A stretch of 64,000 nt of DNA, taken from the NCBI GenBank assembly GCA_032622095.1, contig CP136067.1:121991030-122055029 (forward strand). The letters run 5' to 3'. The notes below the pieces were generated by a model, which saw only the letters and a list, made by a program, of their open reading frames with translations, made no database searches and was not told the origin of the DNA. Below, one piece after another: positions 32,748 to 44,109 of the stretch. Position 1 is the first letter of the stretch. The number at the start of each line of letters is the position of its first letter. Position numbers and translations under genes: made by a program. The stretch is from Siphonodentalium dalli (taxonomy: Eukaryota; Mollusca; Scaphopoda; Gadilida; Siphonodentaliidae).

Positions 32748-33778
32748 TCCTGGGGCCTGTTTTATGAAGCAAGGTCATAAGATTATCTTAAGATGGACTT
32801 AATCTAAAATCTAAGGTGGATCTTATGATGTAACGTTTCCGTTTCAAGAACGCGTTTCACAAAACAAGATTAAGTCCCACTTAAGTAGTAAGTTAAGTTC
32901 CCGCTCATTTAGACTGGTTATCGACAATTTTCTACAGTCCGGAACAAAAAAATGTGGGCTTGTGCAATCTTTATGTACGGCATTGAGAGGTTATCGAGAA
33001 AGAGCCGAGTCCGAGTTTACATTATTGTGTGACAGGGATGATGGATTGCGGCTGGGGCGGGGTGGGCGAATCAGCGCATATGTCTTAGTGTCTATAGTCA
33101 GTGGCCTTATATTCGCATATGGATCTTAGACTTGTATGAGTTCCACGATGTGAATTCGAACATGAGCAAATCGCAGGCTCTTAAAATGACGAGCTTTGCG
33201 ATTAATGACGAGTGGCGGTGTCAGACATAAGACAATATAATTATATGGATCTATGCATGACTGCGACTATGCATTAACGCCGAGTTAATCCACCGAGAGC
33301 AATGATCAGGCGGCGATTTTTTTTATGTGAGCCGACATAACTCGTATATTATCGACCACCGCTCTCTACGTGTAGCAATAATCAAAATAAATCGGCGATG
33401 TCATCAGGACACACATATGTCATTTTTCGATTCAAAGGGAAATGAAAAATATTTGTTAAAGTAACTTTTTTATTATTTTTATGCAGATGTTATATGCGGT
33501 TGTCATACTATGGATATATATATATATAACTACGTTTTCATTAGCACACTCGTATTAAGGGGTGTCATCGTTACGGGTGTGTATATCATATGTACAGTAT
33601 GCTGTACAACGGTCATCCCACCCCTGCAAAACAAAACATGACAAAAATTTGGACAGCCTTGAAAATCACGACATATGGGCGTGGGCATAAACTCAATAAA
33701 AATAATATTCTCAATAGAAAATTGTCACTATTTCTAAAACATATTTTGATAAAGAGCGTTTGTGTTACCTTTCCTATA

Positions 33779-34290
33779 CAGGTTTCGCGCGGCCACTTGC
33801 CAAATTTGCCAATGGCAAAAATAATTCACATTTGGCAAAAAATATTTTTATTTGGCAAAAGTTTTAGCAAGTCACTTTTTAATGCCTTAATTAATTTGAA
33901 CAAATATTGGTCAATCATGCATTACCATTCTTTTCAGGAAACTCTTACAACATAATTATATTAGTGGTGTATTACAAGGTTTAGGGAAATTTAACACCTC
34001 TATTAAGTTAATCTCATAGCATTAGTACTGATGGTTGGAGGGATTACTAATCCTCCTGCGATGTGCCCTTCTGATGAAGCAACCCTTCAACCAGTGTATT
34101 GTTCGGTGATTGGCTTATTGTTGTATGATCAACTACAACAGAGATTAATTAATTATTAACAAACTGCTTTTCTATCGATATCAAAAGTCGTTCAAACCGC
34201 ATTTGGCAAGTGCTAAAATAATTTGGCAAAAAATATTTTCATTTGGCAAATTATTTGGCAAAAGTAAATTTCGGTCCAGCGCGGACCCTG
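33779..34290. mobile_element. hAT-like MITE with 8-bp target duplication
   Basis: TTCCTATA occurs at 33771-33778 and 34291-34298. The termini are CAGGTTTCGCGCGGCC and GGACCGAAATT...-side CAGCGCGGACCCTG, i.e. inverse CAGGGTCCGCGCTGG. Eight-base duplications and CAGGG-type ends are the textbook hAT signature. Multiple TTTGGCAAA motifs cluster at both subterminal ends (33800-33860; 34200-34265), as in hAT transposase-binding regions. The interior is non-coding. Confidence 0.85.
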
Positions 34291-34297
34291 TTCCTAT

Positions 34298-34498
34298 ATG
34301 ACATATCAGCTTTGTAAACAGCCGACGGAAATTTTGGAAGAGGAAAGAATCAATACATTAATTGATCTCATTTTACCCCATCTCCCCACACACATATGGA
34401 ATAACATAGAGGAGATTGTGAGCTTTGAGCTAGGTCATAATTCTTATCAAAAGTTTAATTCGTTGGTAATACAATTTTATAATATATATTATCTATAG
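34298..34498 (+). CDS. Unrecognised short ORF after the hAT insertion
   Basis: Sixty-six codons, LCKQPTEILEEERINTLIDL then LPTHIWNNIEEIVSFELG, ending with a stop at 34498. Amphipathic, Leu/Ile-rich. It begins in the target duplication of the hAT-like MITE; before that insertion it may have continued upstream. It could be a remnant of the host element's protein. Confidence 0.2.
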   Translation: MTYQLCKQPTEILEEERINTLIDLILPHLPTHIWNNIEEIVSFELGHNSYQKFNSLVIQFYNIYYL

Positions 34499-34499
34499 G

Positions 34500-35140
34500 T
34501 CACATACACAGCTGATAATTGACTATATCCTACATTCGACTAGGCTCGGGTGGCTAGTTGGTCTCTGTGGGGGGGGGGGGGTACATCGTGCAATTTCCAA
34601 CTGCACCGCCCCTTAATTGAACCGGGCCAAACTTCCATGTTCGCGAAATGCCATGTCCACCCCACCCGTTGGATTTAAACTTTCCAATTGGTATCTCAAA
34701 TATTCCAACAGTTCGAAATTTATAACCTGACGCCCCTAAATTTGGTGATTTTCGGTTGCTGCTGTTTGTCTAAAACAACACATTCCTTTACTAGTGGTGG
34801 GGAGGGGTAGACAACACACAAACCCCATTCGCCACGTCCCTGATGATAAGCCTGTGCTCTGAATTGCTTTTACCAAACTAACCCTATGGTTATACGGTGG
34901 GGGGTTGCCCTCTCCAAACTTTGGTTTTGGAAAGTTTGAGGTACCAGTTGGAATGTTTAAATCAAAAGAGAATTTGGTGTTGTTTAAGGGGGTGTAGTTG
35001 GACATTTCGAGGCGATCACCCCTCTCACTCTGTAGCCACAACCCTGTATACCAGACGACGAATTGCCCACCCAGACAATGTACAGATATCTCCGTAATTG
35101 CAAAACATAGGCCGCCATACTTGTGATCGATATGCCACTT
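34500..35140. other. No gene recognised; G run
   Basis: Carries G13 at 34569-34581 and a related pair GGATTTAAACTTTCCAATTGG (34670) and GTACCAGTTGGAATGTTTAAA-like (34940) in opposite orientation. Frames on both strands are short and mutually overlapping. Confidence 0.35.
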
Positions 35141-35839
35141 ATCACGTGGGTCTTAACTTTAAGATTATCTTATGACACCTCACAGCAGTCTTAAAGTTAA
35201 GACCAAAGTTAAGACCATCTTAAGTTAAGACCTTGTTCGTGAAACGCACTTATGACTGAAGTTTGAACTTATGACCATCTTAAGTCCCAACTATGTCATA
35301 AGTTGCTTTCATGAAACAGGGTCCTGGTCTGCAACCGCTTCCGGTGGTCCAATAGCAGGAGACTGGCAGAGATTTCAGCGAAGTATACTGCCCTCCATTC
35401 TACCAACAGATCCGACGCGACAACCAAAATCTGAGATCGATGCGGGGTCAGATAAAGGTTTTCAGGTCTCATTCTGTTAATCTGGCCCTAGTTGGCCCAC
35501 GGCGGTCATTCACAGATCAACCGCGTCGCATCGGGTCATCACTGTTCTGGAAAATAGAGTATGTGTAGCTAACAGGACTTGTTTCTCTTAATGTGGTACA
35601 GTTAGGCAGATTAATATTGAGAAAAGTGATGAAAATAGATGGTATTGAAGTATGAAATCTGACATACATGTAAATATTTTCTTAACTCATCTCAGTATTC
35701 ATCCCCTCTGTTAACTGAGATGAAGGGCGCGGTGATGCCATATTTCAGGATCTCGTTCACCTATCGTAGGAGATGAACCCGTACATTTTAGCGAGGAGAA
35801 TGGTTTGGTGTTTCGAGATTTATCGACCAAATGTTCGTC

Positions 35840-36128
35840 ATTTTATCCGTTGGACCACGCCACGACATTGTGAAATTTACGTGTTGGGATGACAGCGCAT
35901 CGGGTAAATTCTACCGACAAATCACCACACTGCACATAGAAATCACGGACCACAAGGAAACAATTGACAAACTTGCTCTGACACATTTATCATATTATAT
36001 CATTCATCTGCGAGGGTCATAAACCCGGGGCTTATCGGGATCCGCCTTGCTTCGCATCACTGGACGGCTTATAAGTTTACCTAATCCGACATGCATCTAA
36101 CCAACTGAACCACCGCCACCACCCACCC
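35840..36128 (-). mobile_element. tRNA-derived SINE with A and B boxes
   Basis: On the minus strand: A-box-like TGGTTCAGTTGGTTAGATGC (36111-36092), B-box-like CGGATCCCGATAAG (36044-36031), then TTTCTATGTGCAGTG, TTACCCGATGCGCTGTCATC and ACAATGTCGTGGCGTGGTCC. The 3' half aligns to 28935-29165, defining a small SINE family. The tRNA-like head is too diverged for a functional tRNA. The two copies share about 65-70 percent by eye. Confidence 0.65.
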
Positions 36129-36129
36129 A

Positions 36130-37010
36130 ACGTGGTGAGAGTGCAAAGCTAACACCAATAATGAAGGTTATTATATATAGGGCCCGGCTATAGCATAAAT
36201 GAGGAACGGATCATGAATAATATTGTCGGAATAAACCTGTGCTGTTACAAATTGGTTATTTTTTTGCACTTACTGGCAGTTGTTATATCATCATAAAACT
36301 TCACCAATGAGAAGGAGAACAACATAGTGACCCGCTTTGTTTTGGGTCAAGGTTGGAACTGTCTCGATTATTTCATCATGATAATGGGTTTTCAGCATCG
36401 ACCAGAGAGATTCCTAATGAGTATTTCAATCTACACATTTCATAGCCATGTTGCCTACTCATCTAAATTGTATAATATATGCATATATACCCTATTTTTT
36501 CACATAAGAATGAGCGAGCGCCTGTTGAGTGTTGTGCATATACTGTTGGCGAATACGCCCAACATTGCTGCCCTGGAATGAAATACAATTTTGCAAAATG
36601 ATGTATACTGTGATAATGATAAGAGCTGTAACTTTGTCGGTTGAGCCATGATATATTCAAAATTATAATACACAATATACATTCGCCATGGTATCACTCG
36701 GGCATCTGAATGTATGCACCTTTATATCGTATATATGCAACCACTCTGTCTGTCATCCGTTATTTATCTAGTGTATATTTGATTTGCTTGTTCCACATAT
36801 AATGTGAATTCGCAATAAATTCATTGACGCATTCGTTCGTCTAAATGGTAAAGAGCGTTACTTGTTACTATGCCAGGATATGGTTGCAAAATAAAGAGCG
36901 TTCATATAAGGTCTGCATGGAGCATGTTGTTGAACCATATGCGTTGTTTCCTTCTTCTGTGGGTAATCGGGGACTCTATATATAAAGTCAACACAATCTC
37001 GGCGACCGCC
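36130..37010. other. No gene recognised
   Basis: Frames are short. 36847-36905 repeats the two TAAAGAGCG motifs seen at 15566-15615. Confidence 0.35.
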
Positions 37011-37014
37011 ATGC

Positions 37015-37110
37015 CGTTCAGCAGTTCAAAATCTCGTTCAGCAGTTCAAAATTGCGTTCAGTAGTTCAAAATTGCGTTCCAGTGGTTCAAAATTCCGTTC
37101 AGCGGCTCAC
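37015..37110 (+). repeat. 20-bp tandem repeat, ~5 copies
   Basis: CGTTCAGCAGTTCAAAATTG-type units run head to tail with increasing divergence towards the right. Confidence 0.93.
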
Positions 37111-37823
37111 AGTATGCCGTTTAATATAGTTGACAGAACGCAGTACGCAGAACGTAGCAATTCGATACTAAGCTGAGCACGTGATGTTGAATCGAGGGGT
37201 GTACCCAGATTCAACAAGCGGATATCGTTTTACCAATCGCCATTTGCATGCAATACTTTTCAGAAACTGGTTTGTTTCGTTGGGAATGATCCGGCTTGCG
37301 TGTTTTCAGCTTCATTGACATTATTACGACGTTGTTATTTCTTTCATAAGGCACCTTAAACAATTTCACTGAAAACTCACCCACTGCACCAGGAAACAAC
37401 CAATCCACAATTAGAAACTGACAAACTTGCATGAATTATTCGGAGAATCAAAAGTATTTAACACCATATGGCGGTAAGGACAACACCGTATCTGCTTCTG
37501 TGTGAGGCAGTCGTGGTGTGAGAACAAACATCGGCTTGTGCTTCTTGGTTATCGTTAGAGCAAACTTTATAAAGTCCATTCATACCAAAAGAGCCACTGT
37601 GTCAAAACCACTTATAGCATGTCCCACAAGTACTGTGCATGATTCTTAGACTAAGAGTTCAGTATAAGTATAGGTCTGTATCATCTTCGGGAAGTACTGT
37701 TACGTGACGAGGAATTATGTGTCAGTCCCTACAACAAAAACTTCAGCAGCCATGCATGCTAAGAGCCGTCCTTACAACTAAAAACATCGTGTGCTTATTT
37801 CAGTGAATCAAACGCATGCATGG
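37111..37823. other. No gene recognised
   Basis: A minus-strand open frame at 37211-37432 has no recognised domain. Nothing else seen. Confidence 0.35.
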
Positions 37824-37902
37824 TAGATCATGCCATGAATCTCTACTATATATGACCAGCGCCCGTAGCGTTAGCAAGAGTAGTGATTCGTGGCATGATC
37901 TA
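37824..37902. mobile_element. Solo hairpin of the TAGATCATGCC family
   Basis: TAGATCATGCCATGAATCTC faces GTGATTCGTGGCATGATCTA with GCGCCCGTAGCGTTAG in the loop. It retains only the terminal sequences of the 30326/50094 family, a deletion derivative. ACGCATG occurs just outside on both sides (37811-37817; 37904-37910) and may be the target duplication. Confidence 0.75.
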
Positions 37903-38196
37903 CACGCATGACACTTTTCCCTCTGCGGGAATGTAGCATTGAACTTATAGTTTTACGACTATACCAATCAAATATCGATCAGCCGTGTGTGTTTGTTTTA
38001 TAACTTTTTGACCGATGTAACCAGTTAACAGTCAATGTGATTGACCCCCTCCCATGGCGCCTGACGCATGCATTTTACTATAGACAAGCATAATTTTAAC
38101 CACGCAACAACTCAATTATTGAAAACTCCCCACCACTGTCATCATTTCAAGATTCATCTGTCCCCCTCCTGTTTTCTACTTTTTCATCCCCTCTCT

Positions 38197-38233
38197 CCCC
38201 CCCCCCCCATCTCTCTCTCTCTCTCTCTCTCTC
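38197..38233 (+). repeat. C run and (CT)n microsatellite
   Basis: About 12 C followed by AT and (CT)11-12. Confidence 0.95.
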
Positions 38234-38389
38234 CATGCACCATGCTATCCCTAACACTATCTTCTTCCTGTTTCCACCCCTAACTCAAATTTAGTTATAT
38301 ATATATATCTCTCCATTTCTCCTAAAACCGTTATTTCAATCCCTTCCCGTCTGATCGATACCCCTCCCTCACTTATTGGGGAAGGGACG

Positions 38390-38545
38390 TGTCGCCAAAA
38401 GAGGAGAAGACTTCACATAAGCCATCGGGCTTGTTATCTGATCCTCATTTCCATAATTATCTCTTATATTTTGTATAGTTATGTCATCCTTATATTATGT
38501 TATTTGTTTGGATTTGGAAATAAAAATATATTTACTTCAAACATC
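38390..38545 (+). pseudogene. LINE 3' UTR fragment
   Basis: CATAAGCCATCGGGCTTGTT, then ATCTCTTATATTTTGTATAG and GGAAATAAAAATATATTT resemble the 3' UTR and A-rich end of an invertebrate LINE. No coding part is retained. Assignment is by general appearance. Confidence 0.4.
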
Positions 38546-38602
38546 GATCGCACCATTTCAACAACAACATCCGAATGACGCACAATTGTATACATTTAGT
38601 CC

Positions 38603-38959
38603 TTAAAGGTACTGTACACTATATCCGACCATTTATGGGACCATCTCCTTTTATACTCAACAGAATATATACAGCACATGAATGAATTTGAGCCATGGAT
38701 TTGTGGAAAATACATTCGTATGCTCTATGAAGCTGCAAAAAAACATGGCAATTATAATGGAAATTAATTTATGACTGAAGTCATAAATTCATTTTCATTA
38801 TAATTACCATGTTTTTTGCATCGTTTATAGACCACACGAGTGTATTTTGCACAAACCTATAATGGCTCAAATTCATTCATTTGTTGTTTATATTCTGTTG
38901 AGTATAAAAGGAGATGGTGCCATAAATAGTCGGATATATAGTATACAGTACCCCTTTAA
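38603..38959. mobile_element. TTAA hairpin MITE, GTACTGTACACTA family
   Basis: TTAA at 38603-38606 and 38956-38959. Ends AGGTACTGTACACTATATCC and TATACAGTACCCC. The two ~170-bp arms are close inverses and meet near ATTTATGACTGAAGTCATAAAT (38765-38787). Compact relative of 4578-5065, in which the centre was replaced by unrelated sequence. Confidence 0.88.
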
Positions 38960-40640
38960 CTCGGGATGACTTTATCGACGATAAAAAGCAATGATTTCGC
39001 CAAATATAGAAATATTATTCATATTTAAGAAAGACTTTAAATGTTGCCCATTTTAATATAAATTTCTGAGAGTAACCATTGTATTCTCTATTCATGTTTG
39101 ATCACCCGGGCTAAGTGTTCATTGCCCACCCACCCCCAAGTTTTGAAAGCTCAATATTGAGGCAATTTTCGGGGGAAAAAGAGATATTTTCGTTCAAATT
39201 TGGGCAATTTTTTGGCAAATTTAATGATATTTCATGCGAAAATTGTGGGAAATTACAGTATTTTTCGCATTTCTGTCCGAATTATACATATTGCGAATGT
39301 AAAACTGAGGGAAATGACATATTTACCTCACAAAAGGCAAGTTTTGTGCGATGGATAAATAAAATATGTAGCTCAAGTTGTCATTTAAGCGACGACACTA
39401 GCTACATATTCAGTATGTACAACGTGATGAACCAGGATAATACATCTACTATATTGTGTGACCCTTTTCAGCGGTTGGTTGTTCTTTGTGGAGTGAAATG
39501 GTGTCTTTATAATCTCATAACATTGATCACCATGCCTTGCCTTATGACTAATGCTGAATCTTAACTGTCGATAGTTGTATAACAGATCATCCCCCATTAT
39601 CATATCTAAAATGTAACGCTTTGACCATGTATCGTCAGCAAAATAAACAATACATACCTTTCGGTTGAAGATTTTGGGGGTTTCCCATTCCTGTGAAAGA
39701 TTCGAAAATGAAACATCGGATTTTTGTTGATTTTTGTCAGGTATATACATATATTTTAAAATAAAATTGTTCCGCTGATTATTTTGAATTCAGTACTGCA
39801 ACACATTCAATGCAGCAAAATAACAAACAGAGTAAAGACTAGCCGATGTTGCCCATATATAAACCATTCAACCATGCAAACTGTTCGAGCCATGCAAGGT
39901 CCTTGTCTCGTTGAATAGTTTGCAGGTTATGTGGTCATAAAATTGAGTTAATTATATTTCTACCAACTTTTGAAAACTGACAATTTTTGACAATTTATAA
40001 GGATTTGAAAACATATCATGTTGCGTGTTGTATGATATTAAATGTTTTGAGTTAAAATTATGAATATGTGAAATATAATTTATATTTCTAATTTATGGTG
40101 CTCATATTGGTTGCCGTCTAAAATTAGCATCAGTTAAATCTGCAAGTGCCAAGCTCCCATAAAGCAAATGGATGGATGAATTTAATGAGAAAGGTAATTT
40201 TCTCTAGGATGTAAGTCCGTTTTATGAGTTTTTATTTTTTAAACCTCAAAATTATCAATTTGAGATCTCACCTAGGTATCTACCCAGAATGTGTGGACAT
40301 CTATTTATCATGCGATATCTGCCTAGTTTACGCTTAAAGTGCCCATAATATAGAGCTGGTACAGACGATTAATAATGTGCCCACGTGAACATGTATCATA
40401 TTTTCGATAACATTGAAAATGTCTTGATTTTGGTCATTGTTTGGCAATTTTAAGTCGCTAATTTTTAGCTTCTCGCGAACAATGTGCTCCTTGATGTGCA
40501 ATCCTATCCTAGAGTACTATATACAATAATAGAACTGATGTATGTATGTGGTTACCATGTAGATATATCAAAGTAAGTTTCAATTAGTTGACAGTATTTC
40601 AGAAAATATAGCTGAACCCCAAAATTGGGGTCTGACCCCA
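38960..40640. other. No gene recognised
   Basis: The longest frame is 39115-39564 (149 codons). It has ten or so Cys, including SCENCGKLQYFSHFCPNYTYC-like spacing, but no domain I recognise; a minus-strand frame overlaps its 3' part. I would not annotate a gene without transcript support. Confidence 0.35.
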
Positions 40641-40659
40641 TTTATAAAAAAAAGAATGG

Positions 40660-40856
40660 CCAATGTGTTCATCGTCAAAAAGTACTTCCGAGTCACCATC
40701 AAACAGAAACTGGTCCCCAATATCATACCATTACACCCATTAAACGTATATCTCAATATACCATATAAATTTGTGATTGTTTATCTTGTTCTTTCTATGT
40801 TATGTATGTATATGTGTATATGGGAAATAAATTATCCTATCCTAACCTATCCTAAA
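40660..40856 (+). pseudogene. LINE-like 3' UTR with (ATCCT)n tail
   Basis: Ends GGGAAATAAATTATCCTATC followed by CTAACCTATCCTAAAG: an AATAAA box and a short pentanucleotide tail, as in several LINE clades. No coding sequence upstream could be assigned. Confidence 0.45.
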
Positions 40857-41279
40857 GAGCCTCGGGGTCATTTACATGGCTATAAATAATCGGGGACATT
40901 TTTTTGGTCGTGGACTATTTTTGTTTCCGACTTTAGTCAGGGACTATTTCGGGGAAATTGTCTGCGTTTGCATGAATTATAGGGGGCATGTGGAAAGGCT
41001 ATGCATGTTTTGATAGCCATCGAAGGGTGATTATAAGACACTATTGAGTGAGAATGCTTTCTTGTGTTGTGTATGTTACGCCCAAATGGATCATTGAATA
41101 GATGGCTTCCGAATACGCTATACATTATTCGAAGAACAATGTATAGAGGTGGCGCCATTCATAGGCTGTTCCAATATATTAGGAAGTCGATTACCCCTGA
41201 AATTAATTTTAATGTATGTACAACTCTTTATTTTTCAGCCTCAAGACACTTAATATTGAAATGTTCGGGGATAGTCAAT

Positions 41280-41420
41280 ATATGACTAACTTCGGTTAGT
41301 CAACAGTTTGTCCCTATGACGACTAACTTTAGTCATAATGCACATTATTCAAAATGACTAGGGTAGTACGTGTTAGTCATAACGACTAAGACATTAAATT
41401 AGTTAAAACTACTAATTATA
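41280..41420. repeat. Cluster of GACTAAC/GTTAGTC motifs
   Basis: GACTAACTTCGGTTAGTC (41284-41301) is a hairpin with a TTCG-type loop. Six further TAGTC or GACTA motifs follow within 110 bp. It may be the end of a foldback element. Confidence 0.55.
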
Positions 41421-42286
41421 GCACTGTCTAGGCTAGAAATTGTAAATGTTATTAATATGAAATTAAAATGTACTGGTATATGATTATAATAAATAACTGG
41501 AAGATCGATTTGGGTCATTGGTCTTGATCGGCAGAGTAATTAAACAAAGTTCGTTTTGGTGCATGTGGGGTCCCGCACTCTTGAGTGTGTTAAAAAGTCC
41601 TATTGAACAATATTTGTTTTGTGGTTTTGATCGTGTGCAGCCCTATATGTATAGCCTGGTTGCCTTAAATCGTCAAAGACTATTCACAAACACCCACACG
41701 TGGCATATACAATACATTCCCTAGATCTATTTACACCCGAAAAGAAACTATAAAACTCCCATGGTTTCTTAAAATACTCAAATATGTTGATTGTGTTGTA
41801 TTAATGTTTGAAAGTAACGAAAACAACGCATCCTGGGTAACACTTATATAGACTTGCTCTGTGTTAAATATAGACATATATACGTAAGCCAACAGGTGCC
41901 GGGGACACAAAGCGTGTGGAAATAGACCATCTGAGACTTGTGGCTTCGTAACCAGATTTACGATTACCAAACGAACACACCTTTGCGTTATGTGTGGTTC
42001 ATTTAGTGTGGATGAAGTCAAGCTGTTTCCAACCTGTTGCCAGTTTGTGTGAGTTGTCGTTGCGCAATAGCCTTCAATTGATTGAATCGCTTTCTATTAC
42101 ACACCTGATTTGAAACTTCAATTTACCGTGTGTATACACCTATTACACCTGTTGTCGTATCCCTTCGTCATCCCCTGCTTTAATAGTAATTCGTTTCGGG
42201 TGAACGCTTTGTGTTATATAGTTATCAGGCAAATCAATTTTGTGAAGGACACTATTACGTCATCACAATGGTGTGATTAGTATTAT
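41421..42286. other. No gene recognised
   Basis: Short overlapping frames only. Confidence 0.35.
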
Positions 42287-42538
42287 TTAACCCTTTGAGT
42301 GCCAGGGGCCGATATCATCGGCCCTAAACCTACAAAATAAGTCTGTTAAAGAATATAAGAATGAATTATTAAAATTGTAAAAAATTTAAAAAACAAAAAA
42401 CAAAAAACAAAATTGTTAGGCCAATGCATTCTCTTATATATGCGAGGCGACCTATGGTCGACTCGCATATATAAGAGAATGCATTGGCACAGGGTATATG
42501 GGTTGATACAAAAATCGACCTGGCACTCAAAGGGTTAA
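42287..42538. mobile_element. TTAA MITE type D with a single palindrome
   Basis: TTAA at 42287-42290 and 42535-42538 border CCCTTTGAGTGCCAGG and CCTGGCACTCAAAGGG. One 69-bp palindrome (42420-42488), identical or nearly so to those in type A and B. The linker with AAAGAATATAAGAATGAATT matches type B linkers (inverse). The terminal pair is different from all other types, while the core is shared. The inner ends include GATATCATCGGCC. Confidence 0.85.
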
Positions 42539-42560
42539 TACATTTAGATATTAAAAATAA

Positions 42561-43165
42561 ATGGCTGCGGACACACGTAACACAGTATCGATGGCATAGT
42601 AGTTGTGACAATTTATTATGGTGGAGTTTGGTGACAAATGGTCGTCATAATTAATATGCCATAGCTATGTCGCCCGTTGCATATTCGCACAATGAGTCTT
42701 CAACAGTTCGTTATAATCAGCATTGTTCGTATTTTGGTCCTCGTATATTCGCTTTGTTTATTCCAGATATGCACTTTCTCTCAGCTGCATTTCCTACAAC
42801 ATAGCTTCATCGGCCCACATGATAATGTTAGCGGAATTATGCGTAGAACTAAACGTCGCAAAATATAAAAAACGCAATCGGGGAACTGTCTTAATACGCA
42901 TGAAATTAATATAAGTAGATAAAATGCAAATATATATATCTCGTAGAGAATACAATGTAACAAAACGTAACGAGTAGAGATCAAACTTGGTGAAGTGCAA
43001 TGGGTTAATTTGTCCCGTCGACTCATTGTTGCGGAAATTCAGCGGACAACATGGCTAGCTATGGCACAGAATTATGACGACCAATTGTTACCAAACTCCA
43101 CCATAATAAATTGTCACACCTACTTTGCCCACTTTGCTACTTTGGTAAGTGTGTCCGCAGCCAAT
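42561..43165. mobile_element. Foldback element, TGGCTGCGGACACACG family, copy 2
   Basis: Ends TGGCTGCGGACACACGTA and GTGTGTCCGCAGCCA; the interior runs opposite to 25366-26057. Both copies keep ATGATAATGTTAGCGGAATT and ACTCGTTACGTTTTG-type sequences. Confidence 0.8.
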
Positions 43166-43550
43166 GAATCAATAAATAATTAGATCTTTATTAAAACATG
43201 GTATCAGTCTAATATGCATCATTGTTATTGTCAGGTTGTGCTAATAGTGATGTTGATCCATAAACCTCTGAGTCGAAAGTGTGCACGTGGTTGCACAAAC
43301 CTCTGAAATGGTGTTGCCAAATATAGTGCCCCAGATATCGACGTTCAATGATTGGTCCAAATGGTGTGACATGCATGGTATAGATGTGTAGAAAACACAC
43401 ACATGGGATGCAGAAAATGCTTAGTATTTGATTGGATGATACCGTCCATTCGAAAACAGCCAGAAATTGTTGTCCATTTACTTGTGGGATGACTGACAGA
43501 AATTGTTCTGCAGCTCAGAAATGCAATTTAGACGCGTTTCTACGTGGTTA

Positions 43551-43579
43551 CTTGTGAGGTGCCCGTCACCTCACAAGTC
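43551..43579. repeat. Short perfect hairpin
   Basis: ACTTGTGAGGTG faces CACCTCACAAGT around CCCGT. It is followed 60 bp later by a CGGACGGACGG tract. Confidence 0.85.
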
Positions 43580-43695
43580 CAATGTGTACTCCATTTTTTG
43601 CACTTTAATCTCATAAGTACATCAAGGGGAACGACTCGACGGACTGGCGGACGGACGGAAAAGCTGATTACTAAATATCTTATAACTTTGTTACA

Positions 43696-43839
43696 GGCGG
43701 TATTAATAAGTCGGTAAAATGCCACTTGACAAAAATAAAGAAGAAGAAATATCGCCGTATATATTGTACATGTACAAGATACGTTCAAAATAGAACGGAA
43801 GGAAATTACAAAATGTATTCTCGCCTAAGAAATCAAGTA
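43696..43839 (+). CDS. Possible relic exon of a transposon-like protein
   Basis: The interval follows TTTGTTACAG (3' splice-like) and precedes GTAAGTATA (5' splice-like). One frame, open from 43726 to 44076, encodes a Lys/Arg-rich segment with two close Cys (KKKKYRRIYCTCTRYVQNRT) and then HENDIAEGEEKFW after the putative splice site. Zinc-chelating Cys pairs after a basic start occur in some CACTA-type transposon proteins, but the match is weak. The sequence is bordered by (TCCG)-type repeats, so it could equally be noncoding. Confidence 0.2.
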
Positions 43840-44109
43840 AGTATATTAACGAGACAGAAACATAACATACACGAGAATGATATTGCTGAAGGCGAAGAGA
43901 AATTCTGGATCTACATTGCGAGGCGTTCGAAAACGAGAACTGGTGTCTCAAATCTGGAGAAGCTCGGTGGTACAACGACAAATGATACCAAAAAAGCGAA
44001 AGTGCTATATATAGTATCATTATTTTTAGCGTCTTCACAAATGAGCCACATGGGGGGGGGGATTTCCTCAATTTGAGCTGTCTGCTCATTATCGGTCCTA
44101 CAGTCACAT

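Larger units (their letters stand above)
32754..35321. mobile_element. 2.6-kb DNA element, 6-bp target duplication, GGCCTGTTTTATGAAGC ends
   Basis: The flanks share TCCTGG at 32748-32753 and 35322-35327. The left end GGCCTGTTTTATGAAGC and the right end GCTTTCATGAAACAGGG are inverse. Both subterminal regions are packed with CTTAAG/TTAAGTC motifs (32775-32900; 35140-35300), here read as repeated binding-site-like sequences. A hAT-like MITE is nested at 33779-34290. No complete transposase frame is visible; the 66-codon frame at 34298-34498 is the only orderly one. Superfamily not assigned. Confidence 0.65.

Noticed and set aside
38068-38283. Short Ser/Pro/His-rich ORF
   Set aside because: It is largely the C run and (CT)n microsatellite.
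39115-39564. 149-codon Cys-containing ORF as a host gene
   Set aside because: Cys spacing fits no zinc finger I know, an opposite-strand frame overlaps it, and there is no splice or promoter evidence.
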